The notes under the pieces: model-generated
What the model saw: only the letters and a program-made list of their open reading frames with translations
Databases searched by the model: none
What the model was told of the DNA's origin: nothing
Shown: positions 33,224 to 41,809 of the stretch, one piece after another
Numbering within the stretch: the first letter of the stretch is position 1
How the letters are laid out: the number at the start of each line of letters is the position of its first letter
Translations under genes and position numbers: made by a program
Assembly (NCBI GenBank): GCA_964490845.1
Contig: CAZBED010000010.1
Location: 32,379 to 96,378, forward strand
Origin: JADJSS01 sp964490845
GTDB lineage: Bacteria > Bacteroidota > Bacteroidia > Chitinophagales > JADIYW01
Reading direction: 5' to 3'
DNA: 64,000 nucleotides

Positions 33224-34890
33224 TTTTTGGAATCGTTCTTTTTGGTTTTTCGGCTTGCTTTATTCTTTCTCATTTTCTCTATGACAGATTCTTCTTTCTT
33301 TTTTGCATCAACCGTTTCAATGCCAAATTTCTGAAAAGAACTATCTTTAAAAGCACTTAGCGCTCTCAGATAAACCGGATTTTGTTCATTTGTGACTTGA
33401 TAGAAAATACCGCCGCTCCAAATGTCCTGTCCTATGTAGCCTTTCAGTTGGTTTTTAATGGTAGATATGCTTCTGATGAAATTTTCTGCCGAATCAGGTT
33501 CCACTTTTTTCGTCTTTGCGAATGCATAAAATTTATCGAGCAGCACGGAATCAATAATAAATCCCCTGAGGAAAGATTCTTGGGTTGGGAACACTTTCTC
33601 CAGCATTGCACGATTGTTATTGACATAGTCAAGTGCAAACTGGTTAAAAGAGCCGGAGCGTACCAGTTTGCCATAGAACTTTGAACTCCAGGAAGTATCT
33701 ATACCGACGAAAATATCAGGAATAATTCCGCCGCCGCCGTATACGATTCTTTTTTTGTTGGTATAATAGCGGGTTGAATCATTTATTTTCACTTTTGCCG
33801 AATCAAATAACTCTCCGCTTTCAAATCGTTGTTCCAGGTCTTCGTTGTAGTTTTCAAGACCCTTTTCATATGGTTTTTGAATGTTTCTGCCGCTCGGTGT
33901 GTAGTAATGTGCCATTGTCAATCGGACAACGGACATATCCGGGAGTGGATATCCTTTTTGTACCAAACCTTTGCCATACGTTCTGCGACCGACTATCAAC
34001 CCTCTGTCCCAGTCCTGAATAGCGCCGGAGACGATTTCGCTGGCAGATGCTGTTGTCTGGTCTACCATAATCACCAGATCTCCTTTTTCAAAATTCCCCG
34101 CCTTGGTGGCATTCAAATCAATCCGGGGCTGGGAGCGGCCTTCGGAATAGACTACAAGTTTGCCCTCTTCAATAAATAAATCTGAGAGGCTATGCGCCTG
34201 ATTCAGATAACCGCCGCCATTGCCTGTAAGGTCAAGAATCAGTTTTTTAGCTCCGAGTTTTATCAGTGAGTCTATGGCTGCCTTCGTCTCTTCCGTGGCG
34301 GTATTGGAAAAACGCGCCAGTTTGATATACCCGATTTCAGGAGCCGCCATATATTGTGCCTCAATGGCGTAAATAGGGATTTTGTCGCGGATGATTTCAA
34401 ACTCCAGCAATTCCGGTTCACCAACACGTTTTACTTTAATGGTTACCCTCGTCCCTTTCCTGCCCCGTAATTTTTTGAAGACACCCTCATTGCTGATACC
34501 AACACCTGCTACCTTTGCCGTGTCCACAAAAATAATTTTATCGCCATCCTGCACGCCTACTTTTTGGGAAGGACCTCCGGTAATAACATGTACGACAATA
34601 ATGGTATCCTGATATATCTGGAATTGTACACCTACACCTTCAAAATTTCCTTCCAAAGGTTCATTCGCCTTTTTAATTTCTTCCGCATTCATATAGACAG
34701 AATGCGGGTCCAGCTTTTTCAGTATTTCTTTGATACCTATTTCGACCAGAGAATCGAGGTTGGTCTTCTCAACATAGTAGTTGTCCAGAAGATTTAAGAA
34801 GGTACCCATTTTTTGCTGGTACATCTGGGCATGGGTAGGCCGGATGAAACTTCCGAGCGATAAAACAACTAATAAAAAGCGTTTATTCAT
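33220..34890 (-). CDS. S41 family carboxy-terminal processing protease
   Basis: Exported PDZ-containing serine protease (CtpA/Tsp type). Signal peptide residues 1-21; an N-terminal helical part; a PDZ domain around 84-160 (GVGVQF ... GPSQKVGVQDGDKIIFVD); then the tail-protease core with LDLTGNGGGYLNQA, Ser282 in TTASASEIVSGAIQD and Lys307 in RRTYGKGLVQKG, the Ser/Lys dyad spaced by 25 as in Tsp. A C-terminal extension ends in a Lys-rich tail. It probably trims periplasmic proteins from their C-terminus. The gene overlaps the DUF1015 gene by 4 bases. Confidence 0.92.
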   Translation of the reverse strand: MNKRFLLVVLSLGSFIRPTHAQMYQQKMGTFLNLLDNYYVEKTNLDSLVEIGIKEILKKLDPHSVYMNAEEIKKANEPLEGNFEGVGVQFQIYQDTIIVVHVITGGPSQKVGVQDGDKIIFVDTAKVAGVGISNEGVFKKLRGRKGTRVTIKVKRVGEPELLEFEIIRDKIPIYAIEAQYMAAPEIGYIKLARFSNTATEETKAAIDSLIKLGAKKLILDLTGNGGGYLNQAHSLSDLFIEEGKLVVYSEGRSQPRIDLNATKAGNFEKGDLVIMVDQTTASASEIVSGAIQDWDRGLIVGRRTYGKGLVQKGYPLPDMSVVRLTMAHYYTPSGRNIQKPYEKGLENYNEDLEQRFESGELFDSAKVKINDSTRYYTNKKRIVYGGGGIIPDIFVGIDTSWSSKFYGKLVRSGSFNQFALDYVNNNRAMLEKVFPTQESFLRGFIIDSVLLDKFYAFAKTKKVEPDSAENFIRSISTIKNQLKGYIGQDIWSGGIFYQVTNEQNPVYLRALSAFKDSSFQKFGIETVDAKKKEESVIEKMRKNKASRKTKKNDSKK

Positions 34891-34938
34891 ATCCGTTAAT
34901 AGAACGATAAAAGTAACATTTTAGATGCACTGTTACTG

Positions 34939-35679
34939 TTAATCTTGCTTATTTTTTGAGCGGAACCGGATATTCAGGAATTCTACCGTCAGAGAGAAGA
35001 AGATGGCAAAATAAATATACCCTTTGGAAACATGCAGGCCAAGCCCTTCCGGCATCCCTTCCAGTATCAGTGTTACACCGATTAATATTAAGAAGGAGAG
35101 CGCCAGGATTTGCAGAGTAGGATGTTTGTTGATGAAATGGCTCACCGGGCCGGCAAATGCCATCATGATAAACATAGAGAGAATAACGGCAATAATCATG
35201 ATGATGACATGCTGGGTAAGGCCTACTGCCGTCAGGATGGAATCAAAAGAAAAAACGATATCTAACAGCATAATTTGAAGTACAACCATATTGAAAGTGC
35301 TTTTTGCCATATTCTTTCCTGCCGTTTCTTCTTTTGCAGGTTTCTCTATTTTGTGGTGAATTTCAGTAGTACTTTTTGCTAACAAAAAAAGTCCGCCAAA
35401 CAGGAGGATCAGGTTGCGGCCGGAAATGCCGAATCCTAAAACATGAAACAAAGGTTCTTTAAGTCCGATAATCCATTTTATACTCAGGAGCAGTAAAATC
35501 CTGAACACGAGCGCACCTATCAGTCCGATTTGCCGGGCACGCGCCTGCCTGTGGGCGGGTAGTTTTCCGGCGGTAATGCTGATAAATATAATGTTGTCAA
35601 TTCCCAATACCACTTCCATGAAAGTAAGCGTAAGAATGCTGAGCCATGTTGCGGCTTCTGTAAAAATGCTGAAGTCCAT
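34939..35679 (-). CDS. TerC family integral membrane protein
   Basis: Seven-helix membrane protein of the TerC/Alx family, members of which export Mn(II) or support metalation of exported proteins. The paired acidic motifs are clear: EVVLGIDNIIFISI (residues 22-35) and LDIVFSFDSILTAVG in the second half, the internal repeat typical of the family. No CBS domain is attached. I looked for a yybP-ykoY-type manganese riboswitch before the start and saw none that could be supported. It is a single gene. Confidence 0.9.
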   Translation of the reverse strand: MDFSIFTEAATWLSILTLTFMEVVLGIDNIIFISITAGKLPAHRQARARQIGLIGALVFRILLLLSIKWIIGLKEPLFHVLGFGISGRNLILLFGGLFLLAKSTTEIHHKIEKPAKEETAGKNMAKSTFNMVVLQIMLLDIVFSFDSILTAVGLTQHVIIMIIAVILSMFIMMAFAGPVSHFINKHPTLQILALSFLILIGVTLILEGMPEGLGLHVSKGYIYFAIFFSLTVEFLNIRFRSKNKQD

Positions 35680-35827
35680 AAATAAAAAAGATAGGTTACT
35701 GCTGAACGTGTATTGTTTTAAACGCAGTAAAAATAATAATAAATCTGTTGGAAAAGTTCCGTAAATCTACACTTTCCTTAATAAAATTACGGCAAGGAAT
35801 CAAAATCAGTACTATAAGCGCACGTTC

Positions 35828-35923
35828 TTATTTAGAGATAACTCCCAGTAATAGAATCATCAGCAAAATCAAAAAATACTGGAACGCCTGTACTTCTTTA
35901 ATGATATGTACATCTTTTTTCAT
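35828..35923 (-). CDS. Candidate 31-residue single-span membrane protein
   Basis: ATG AAA AAA GAT start; the peptide begins MKKDVHIIKEVQAFQYF and continues with one hydrophobic helix LILLMILLLGVIS, then Lys and a TAA stop. A charged head, one membrane span and a positive end fit a small membrane protein. Upstream bases are AT-rich as for other starts in this genome, and a dyad lies 35-50 bases before the ATG. No homologue is known to me; the reading frame could be chance. Confidence 0.4.
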   Translation of the reverse strand: MKKDVHIIKEVQAFQYFLILLMILLLGVISK

Positions 35924-35957
35924 AATTGTTTTGTTTGGTTTTCCATTCAATTTAGGC

Positions 35958-35973
35958 CAATTCATACGAATTG
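35958..35973. promoter_or_regulatory. Dyad CAATTC-ATAC-GAATTG
   Basis: A perfect 6-bp inverted repeat with a 4-base spacer upstream of the candidate small membrane-protein gene. No T-run follows, so it is more like an operator than a terminator. Confidence 0.3.
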
Positions 35974-36069
35974 TCAACCATTTGATTCAACTAAATCAGG
36001 AAATGAATACTGTTGAAATGTGGATAATGTAAAGAGGTGCAGCCGGGCAATAGGGAAATATTCTCTGTT

Positions 36070-36852
36070 TTATCTCCTGTCGATACCTTTATATTGTAAG
36101 TCGTGTTGGTAATAAAATAAATCCCACTCGCCGTTATTATATTCGAGCGCGGTGAGGTTTTCCACCCAGTCGCCGCTGTTGAGATAAACGGCAGATCCTC
36201 CGGCCATGGATACTTCACGAATCTGCGGTTTGTGTATGTGCCCGCAGATGATGAAGTCGTAACCCTGTTCTATTCCGATTTCTATCGCTACATCTTCAAA
36301 ATCCTGTACGTTGCTTTTTACAATAGATTTCACCTTGTCTTTGATGTATTTGGAGATAAAGATTTTATCTTTTCCGTAACGAAGCCTGATATTATTAATA
36401 TACCGGTTTACCTGCCAGATGGTGTCATACGTTTTTCCTCCCAGTTTTGCCAGCCAGCGCGCGCTGCCACCCACCGACAAGTCATATTTATCCCCGTGAA
36501 AAATCCAGTGTTTCCTTCCGTCGATTTCCAGAATAATCTCATCTCTCAGTTGCAGCGTGTCAAACTTGTACCCGGAGAAATTGCGCATGTGGTCATCGTG
36601 ATTTCCCGTTACATAATAAACCGGTGTGCCCTGCCGGGCAAAGTCCAGTATCAGAAAAATGTTCTCAATGTGATCCTGTGGAAAATAACCCGCACTGAAA
36701 TTCCAGATGTCTAACCAGTCACCGTTAATAATTAAAATAGTGGGGTCAATACTCTTTAGATATCGGTTTAGTTCGGCGGCATGGCAAGCCCGGGTACCCA
36801 GATGGATATCTGAAATAATGCAAATTTCTATTCTGCGTTTTTCTTCCGACAT
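36070..36852 (-). CDS. UDP-2,3-diacylglucosamine diphosphatase-like metallophosphatase
   Basis: Calcineurin-like phosphoesterase of the LpxH/LpxH2 type, which cleaves UDP-2,3-diacylglucosamine in lipid A synthesis. All five metal motifs are in order: IISDIHLGTRACHA, INGDWLDIWN, YVTGNHDDHMRNF, WIFHGDKYD and ICGHIHKPQIREV. The region between HGD and GHIH holds RLRYGKDKIFISKYIKDKVKSI, typical of the Bacteroidota form that some genomes carry besides or in place of classic LpxH. No signal peptide, as expected for a cytosolic peripheral enzyme. No other lipid A genes are near. Confidence 0.85.
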   Translation of the reverse strand: MSEEKRRIEICIISDIHLGTRACHAAELNRYLKSIDPTILIINGDWLDIWNFSAGYFPQDHIENIFLILDFARQGTPVYYVTGNHDDHMRNFSGYKFDTLQLRDEIILEIDGRKHWIFHGDKYDLSVGGSARWLAKLGGKTYDTIWQVNRYINNIRLRYGKDKIFISKYIKDKVKSIVKSNVQDFEDVAIEIGIEQGYDFIICGHIHKPQIREVSMAGGSAVYLNSGDWVENLTALEYNNGEWDLFYYQHDLQYKGIDRR

Positions 36853-36994
36853 GGCAAAAATTACCGTTGAATATAGCTGAAATTATCCAATATTTTTACT
36901 TCTTTGACATAGGATAACAACCCGGACAACGTATTGTTAAATAATCTGATTTAGAGACGGACTATTCTTAAAATTAATTTAATCAGCATAAAAG

Positions 36995-37024
36995 TTGTAA
37001 ATTTTACAGTTTTTGTCATATTTG
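36995..37024 (+). promoter_or_regulatory. Glutamine synthetase promoter with nested dyads
   Basis: TTG at 36995, a 19-base spacer and CATATTTG at 37017-37024 (one base off TAnnTTTG). The -33 side lies in the dyad TGTAAA-T-TTTACA (36996-37008) and the -7 in GTCATA-TTTG-TATGAC (37015-37030). Such nesting suggests a repressor or activator site, plausible for a nitrogen-regulated gene. Confidence 0.45.
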
Positions 37025-37067
37025 TATGACATAGAGAATAAATTATTCACATTTTAAAAATTATAAG

Positions 37068-38090
37068 ATGTCATACGCTAAATTAGAGTACATTTGGTTG
37101 GATGGTTACAAACCAACACAAAGCCTTAGAAGCAAAACAAGAGTAGAGAGAGATTTCACCGGAAAACTGGAGGATTGTCCAACCTGGTGCTTTGACGGTT
37201 CTTCTACAGAACAGGCCCCGGGTGGCTCATCCGACTGTTTGTTGAAACCGGTTTTCATTTGTCCGGATCCTGCAAGAAAATTCGGATACTTGGTGATGTG
37301 TGAAGTATTATCACCCGATGGAACACCACATGAATCTAATGGTCGTGCGACAATAGAAGATGATGATAATGATTTCTGGTTCGGTTTCGAACAGGAATAT
37401 TTTATATGGGATTTGAAAAAAGATAAACCTATAGGCTGGTCAGACTTTACACCAAGCGGCGAGCCAGGCCCACAGGGTCCTTACTATTGCTCTGTAGGTG
37501 GTGGCAAAGCCGTAGGCCGTTATATAGTTGAGGAGCATCTGGATTTATGCTTAGAGGCCGGCTTAAATGTGGAAGGCATCAACGCGGAAGTAGCGATTGG
37601 CCAGTGGGAATTTCAAGTATTTGCAAAAGGCGCCAAAGCAGCCGGCGATCAAACGTGGATTGCCCGTTACCTGATGGAAAGAGTAGCCGAAAAATACGGA
37701 TATGCCATCAACTGGCACTGCAAACCATTGGGCGCTACAGACTGGAACGGTTCCGGTATGCATGCCAACTTCTCTAACACGGTGCTCCGAACTTGTGGCA
37801 GCAAAGAAACCTATGAAACTATTTGCAACGCATTTGCTCCCTACGTGAAAGAACATATTGACGTATATGGCGCCGATAACCACATGCGATTAACGGGTAA
37901 ACACGAAACCCAATCGATTGATAAATTTTCGTTTGGTGTATCTGACAGAGGGGCATCTATCCGTATTCCGATTGCAACAGTGGACAGAGGATGGAAAGGA
38001 TGGCTGGAAGATCGCAGGCCAAACTCTGCCGCCGATCCTTACAAGGTAGCTGCACGAATCGTGAAAACGGTAAAAACTGCAAACGTATAA
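37068..38090 (+). CDS. glnA: Glutamine synthetase, eukaryotic-like GSII type
   Basis: Makes glutamine from glutamate, ammonia and ATP. At 340 residues it is the short GSII form rather than GSI (about 470) or GSIII (about 730). Motifs: beta-Grasp WCFDGSSTEQAPG (residues 40-52), metal ligands in FGFEQEYFIWD and INAEVAIGQWEFQ, ATP/ammonia-site NGSGMHANFS (about 227-236) and DRGASIRIP. GSII enzymes are usually decameric and are found in Bacteroidota as well as eukaryotes. It stands alone, with a dyad-rich promoter in front and a strong terminator after it. Confidence 0.95.
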   Translation: MSYAKLEYIWLDGYKPTQSLRSKTRVERDFTGKLEDCPTWCFDGSSTEQAPGGSSDCLLKPVFICPDPARKFGYLVMCEVLSPDGTPHESNGRATIEDDDNDFWFGFEQEYFIWDLKKDKPIGWSDFTPSGEPGPQGPYYCSVGGGKAVGRYIVEEHLDLCLEAGLNVEGINAEVAIGQWEFQVFAKGAKAAGDQTWIARYLMERVAEKYGYAINWHCKPLGATDWNGSGMHANFSNTVLRTCGSKETYETICNAFAPYVKEHIDVYGADNHMRLTGKHETQSIDKFSFGVSDRGASIRIPIATVDRGWKGWLEDRRPNSAADPYKVAARIVKTVKTANV

Positions 38091-38114
38091 TACCACCATT
38101 GAGATAAATAAGAG

Positions 38115-38146
38115 AAGAAGCCTTTCCATCCGGAAAGGCTTCTTTT
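38115..38146. terminator. Terminator after glutamine synthetase
   Basis: AAGAAGCCTTTCC, loop ATCC, GGAAAGGCTTCTT then TT; a 13-bp stem 25 bases after the stop. The gene on the other strand ends 6 bases further on, so it may serve both. Confidence 0.85.
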
Positions 38147-38151
38147 ATGTT

Positions 38152-38978
38152 TTATGGTAGCAGTTTCAGATTGTCTAACAGTTCGAAAATAGCTTCTCTG
38201 TCGTTAAATGATTGCTGAAGGCCGGCTTCTATGGGTTGGTCATTTGAGGATTGAATCATCCGGATTGCGTTATTAAAAGCATCCATACGCAATAGGTTGA
38301 ATCCAAATGTGATTGTTGCGCCCTGTCCGAAAATCGGGTCTAATAAATCTCCGGCAAAGAATACATGAAAAACCGGAGAAGCATCTGTACCATATTCATT
38401 TTGTAACTCTGTTAAGAAACCCGGTACTGAGGATACTGTTTTATTTCCAAAAAGTAGCCAGTCATTGACATACTCTTTGTAAACGCCGGTCGCGGCCAGT
38501 GAACGAGTCATATCAATGGTGACATGTGCATTGATTCCTTCCAGCACCAGCCGGGTAACATTCGTGTTGCCTAAAGCGTGTTTATAGTATAAATCCCAAT
38601 GTTGTTCAAGCGGCTCATTCAGTAAGTGATGTCTTAGGTAATACAGGTATCGCTTGCTGAACTCCATCGAAAAAGACAATGTATATGCATTATCATGATA
38701 GTCATGGTTAGCAATGGAGATAACTGCTGCATGTGTGATGGCTTTATAGATGGTTGGAAATGCGCCGCGTTTATCCTGACGGGATGAAAAAATTTCCTGT
38801 ATACGGCTAAGCCTGTCGTCAAATTCTTCATAAGTATTCAGGGTAGTAGTATCACATAAGGCGATTAACTCATTGTATCAGTGAGTGGGATTTTACCCTG
38901 ATTAATGTACGAAGGTTCATCTGCTTTTTTACAGGAGATAGCGACGATTAATATGATGATTACGAAAAAATAACGCAT
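38152..38978 (-). pseudogene. DUF5995-like lipoprotein gene broken by a frameshift
   Basis: Two frames together make one protein. From ATG 38978 the first frame gives a lipoprotein signal, MRYFFVIIILIVAISC, then KKADEPSYINQGKIPLTDTMS and a stop at 38865-38867. A second frame, open from 38877 to the stop at 38152, continues with ELIALCDTTTLNTYEEFDDR, RIQEIFSSRQDKRGAFPTIY and later EGINAHVTIDMTRSLAATG, the hallmarks of DUF5995. The shift lies near 38867-38880. The longest frame with its own ATG starts at 38679 and lacks the whole N-terminal third, so it is not a credible start. Either a recent mutation, a sequencing error or programmed shifting could explain it; no slippery run is seen. Confidence 0.75.
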
Positions 38979-39040
38979 GGATAATCAGAATAAATATTCT
39001 CAATTTGGCTTTATTCAACGCTGTCCATTTCCTGACAGCT

Positions 39041-39790
39041 TTATTGCAATTGCTCCTGAAAGAAGGCACTCATGCGTTCGAAAGCGCGTTTGCCTTGTTC
39101 ATTATTAAAAAACAAATGCGGGATACCGTGCGGCAATGCATACCAGTGTGCTTCCAGATTACCATGCAGCTCGGCTTCCAGTTCTTTCACCCGCCATACA
39201 GGACACATCGGGTCAACATAGGAGAAATGCCCCTGCACTTTATGGTGAATGAGAGAAGAACAACTTTTTGGAATGCCACTGCCTTTTAATCCGAAAGAAT
39301 GATGAAATACCACAGGTGCTTTTACCTCCGGACGAATGGCGGCATGTAAAACAAATCCACCGGTCAGGCATTGGCCGACAACTCCTATATTGTTTTCGTC
39401 GACATTTTCGAATTCTTTAAACTGGTCTAATATTTCAAGAAATTCTGCCAATGGCGCATTTCCGCCGGGTTCATTATTTCGAACCAGTTCATTCATAAAA
39501 AATTGAACACAATACTTGCGAAGAGTAGTACCACCGCTATACAGGTTGGGAATCAGGACGTGGTAGTTGCCTTCCTGACATAAAATTTCGGCACTTCGAT
39601 GAGTTGTCTTCTGAACACCGGTGAGATCAGGCAGAAAAATAATGCCGGGCCTTTTTTCATTGCTCTCCGCTTCGTAATAGTAAGCGTCCAGTGTTCTGTT
39701 TAATAGTGGAAGTTGTACCGTCTGCACCTGTTTAATTTTAAAGAAAGATAATAAATAAAATCCGTTTGCAAAAAGTTTATCTTTATCCAT
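39041..39790 (-). CDS. Dienelactone hydrolase family protein
   Basis: Alpha/beta hydrolase with a Cys nucleophile: GVVGQCLTGGFVLHAA (Cys141) replaces the usual GxSxG. The acid is in FSYVDPMCPVWR and the His in HGIPHLFFNN, in the order Cys-Asp-His of dienelactone hydrolases. PGIIFLPDLTGVQKTT is the oxyanion strand. Substrates in this wide family range from dienelactones to other small esters. The gene is divergent from the glycosyltransferase gene with a 10-base gap, so their promoters must overlap each other's coding region or lie within the starts. No signal peptide. Confidence 0.85.
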   Translation of the reverse strand: MDKDKLFANGFYLLSFFKIKQVQTVQLPLLNRTLDAYYYEAESNEKRPGIIFLPDLTGVQKTTHRSAEILCQEGNYHVLIPNLYSGGTTLRKYCVQFFMNELVRNNEPGGNAPLAEFLEILDQFKEFENVDENNIGVVGQCLTGGFVLHAAIRPEVKAPVVFHHSFGLKGSGIPKSCSSLIHHKVQGHFSYVDPMCPVWRVKELEAELHGNLEAHWYALPHGIPHLFFNNEQGKRAFERMSAFFQEQLQ

Positions 39791-39800
39791 CCTTACTTAT

Positions 39801-41177
39801 ATGGGCGTGTATATGAAAGATAAGAAGTTAATCGGATTGCTGTTGTTGACATTTTTGTTGCGATTGACGGTTTTTCTCATCTTTCAGCCGTGGAGAGAAG
39901 ATGTGCTGCAAAAGGATGTATTTATTTATGATGCTATTGGATATAATATCCTGGCAAAATGTATGGCATTTGATTTTTCTTTCTGCGGAGATACCTTCAG
40001 GACTCCTATATATCCAGCCTTTGTTGCTTTCTTTTATGCCTTGTTCGGTGCAAAACCCTGGATAGTCTTATTTGCCCAGGTTGTTTTAAACACCGTCAGC
40101 GGATTTTTGTTATTCCGGATTTGCCAGCGGTTGTTTTCTAATAGTGCAGTTGGATATGCAGCGCTGTTATTGTTTGCCTTTGATCCGCAACAAATCATTT
40201 TCTCGACGTATTTGTATACCGATATTTTGTTTGTGTTTATATTATTGCTGGATGTACTGTTGTTGATGGGGGCTGTACAGGAAAATAAAATCCGCCTGTT
40301 TGTTGCGACCGGGATTTTATCGGGCATTCTGATACTCACCAGACCCATTGCTATTTATCTGCCGGCAGTTCTGGGATTTTTTGTATTCATCTGGGCAAAA
40401 ACGGATTTTGTACAACGGCTGAGATATACAGTGGCGATAGTAGTGTTGGCGTATCTGACGATTGTACCGTGGATGTACCGCAATTATAAATACTATGACC
40501 ACTTTGAACTAAGTTCCATCAACGGATATAATCTGTTGTTTTACAATGCAGCATTCACAGAAGTCAATCATACCTCAAAAACATATGAGCAGGTGTGCGA
40601 CGAATTTGTCGGGCTATCCAGAGATGCTGCACCGGAAAAACTGAAACCGGAAATGCCCAATTCAATGGAAGAACGTCTGCATGCACTGACGTTTGAGAAA
40701 TCAAATGTATACAATGAAGTGGCGAAAAAATATTTAAAGCAGCATTTCTTTGCAGCAGTAAAAGCACATATATCCGGTACCATCAAGTTGCATCTGAATA
40801 TGGGCAGCGAAGTTATCATGCAGCGCCTCCACCTTCCGGTAAAACGATGGACAGATACCGAAAAATATTCCGGCGGCATTTTTCAGTTGGCCAAAAAGTA
40901 TTTTAGCACCAAGACTTCCGGAGAAATTGTAATCGGACTGTTTGTATTGCTGTTTTTGGGTGTAGTTTATTTTACGGCGATGTTGGGCATTATCGAACTG
41001 ACATTCCTGCAACGGCAGTGGATGGTCTGTTTGTTCATCCTGCTGATTATCGGTTATTTTGCAGGATTGTCCGGCATCTTTTATACGCCGAGGTTCCGGT
41101 TGCCGTTTATGCCTTTTTATATGGTTCTTTCAGGTGTTGGAATAACGGCAGTACGCACCCGATTCAGCAAAAATTAA
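39801..41177 (+). CDS. Glycosyltransferase family 39-like membrane protein
   Basis: Multi-pass membrane protein of 458 residues with 10-12 hydrophobic helices. The first periplasmic loop has QKDVFIYDAIGYNILAK, with the conserved acidic pair of GT-C enzymes, followed by FRTPIYPAFVAFFYALFG, typical of ArnT/PMT-like family 39 and 83 proteins. It would move a sugar from a polyprenyl carrier to lipid, protein or glycan. An ATG at 39813 would remove 4 residues and begin MKDKKLIGLLLLTF; either is possible. The stop overlaps the stop of the sirC-like gene by 4 bases on the other strand. Confidence 0.78.
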   Translation: MGVYMKDKKLIGLLLLTFLLRLTVFLIFQPWREDVLQKDVFIYDAIGYNILAKCMAFDFSFCGDTFRTPIYPAFVAFFYALFGAKPWIVLFAQVVLNTVSGFLLFRICQRLFSNSAVGYAALLLFAFDPQQIIFSTYLYTDILFVFILLLDVLLLMGAVQENKIRLFVATGILSGILILTRPIAIYLPAVLGFFVFIWAKTDFVQRLRYTVAIVVLAYLTIVPWMYRNYKYYDHFELSSINGYNLLFYNAAFTEVNHTSKTYEQVCDEFVGLSRDAAPEKLKPEMPNSMEERLHALTFEKSNVYNEVAKKYLKQHFFAAVKAHISGTIKLHLNMGSEVIMQRLHLPVKRWTDTEKYSGGIFQLAKKYFSTKTSGEIVIGLFVLLFLGVVYFTAMLGIIELTFLQRQWMVCLFILLIIGYFAGLSGIFYTPRFRLPFMPFYMVLSGVGITAVRTRFSKN

Positions 41178-41767
41178 TCTTTCCTTTTATGGTGATTCCC
41201 AGTCAGGAATGAGGAGGTTATCTCATCCAGCTTTTGCACCTTTTCTTTAAAATCTCCTTTAAGTGCGTTTCTGTATTGATGAAGGTGAAGAATTAAATCA
41301 TTGATATTATCCGGCAGGACGTCTTCAAAAAATTCGCGTATTCTTTTAGATAGAGTGGGTGATTTTCCATTCGTGGAAATGGCAATCTTCAGCTCGCCTT
41401 TAGTAACAATAGAACCCAAATAAAAGTCACACAGCTCAGGTGTGTCAGCGACATTTATCAAAATGCCTTTTTGTTTCGCTGCGAGATAAATGTCTTCATT
41501 CAAACGTTTATCTGCTGTTGCTGCGATGATGAGTTGTTTGTTTTCCAAATCGGATAGATCAAAAGCTTTCTCAATTAAAACGATTGACCATCGACCGTTG
41601 CCTATCGACTTTATCTCTTCACTGATTTCTTTTGCAACAACAGTAATATTAGCGTTCGGTGAGTTTTTAAGAATAAAGGACATTTTTTCTGTACCTACTG
41701 CTCCTCCCCCAACAATCAGGATATGGAAGTTCTCTGTTTTTAAAAATATGGGGTAGAGTGTATTCAC
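41174..41767 (-). CDS. Precorrin-2 dehydrogenase/ferrochelatase-like (siroheme synthase N-terminal domain)
   Basis: NAD-dependent enzyme that turns precorrin-2 into sirohydrochlorin, and perhaps inserts iron to make siroheme. Motifs: YPIFLKTENFHILIVGGGAVGTEKM (Rossmann loop), AATADKRLNEDIYLAAKQ, and NVADTPELCDFYLGSIVTKGELKIAISTNGKSPTLSKRIREF of CysG-A/Met8p type, split here into phrases. At 197 residues it holds only this domain; the methyltransferase domain is the separate cobA gene 42 bases upstream. Third gene of the reductase-cobA-sirC unit, so it supplies siroheme to the reductase. Confidence 0.88.
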   Translation of the reverse strand: MNTLYPIFLKTENFHILIVGGGAVGTEKMSFILKNSPNANITVVAKEISEEIKSIGNGRWSIVLIEKAFDLSDLENKQLIIAATADKRLNEDIYLAAKQKGILINVADTPELCDFYLGSIVTKGELKIAISTNGKSPTLSKRIREFFEDVLPDNINDLILHLHQYRNALKGDFKEKVQKLDEITSSFLTGNHHKRKD

Positions 41768-41809
41768 CGTTGTTGAATGTCAGTTTATAGTAAAAATACA
41801 ACAAATCTC

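Larger units (their letters stand above)
35680..36069. other. 390-base interval with a possible small gene and one dyad
   Basis: Between TerC and the LpxH-like gene. It holds the 31-codon frame described at 35828-35923 and the dyad at 35958-35973; nothing else convincing was found. A plus-strand frame at 35748-36032 starts with TTG and lacks protein-like features. Confidence 0.4.

Noticed and set aside
35748..36032. 94-codon plus-strand frame in the TerC/LpxH gap
   Set aside because: Starts with TTG, has no protein-like pattern, and is antisense to a better small membrane-protein candidate.
35680..36069. Manganese (yybP-ykoY) riboswitch before TerC
   Set aside because: The 390-base region has no recognisable conserved core loops on the minus strand.
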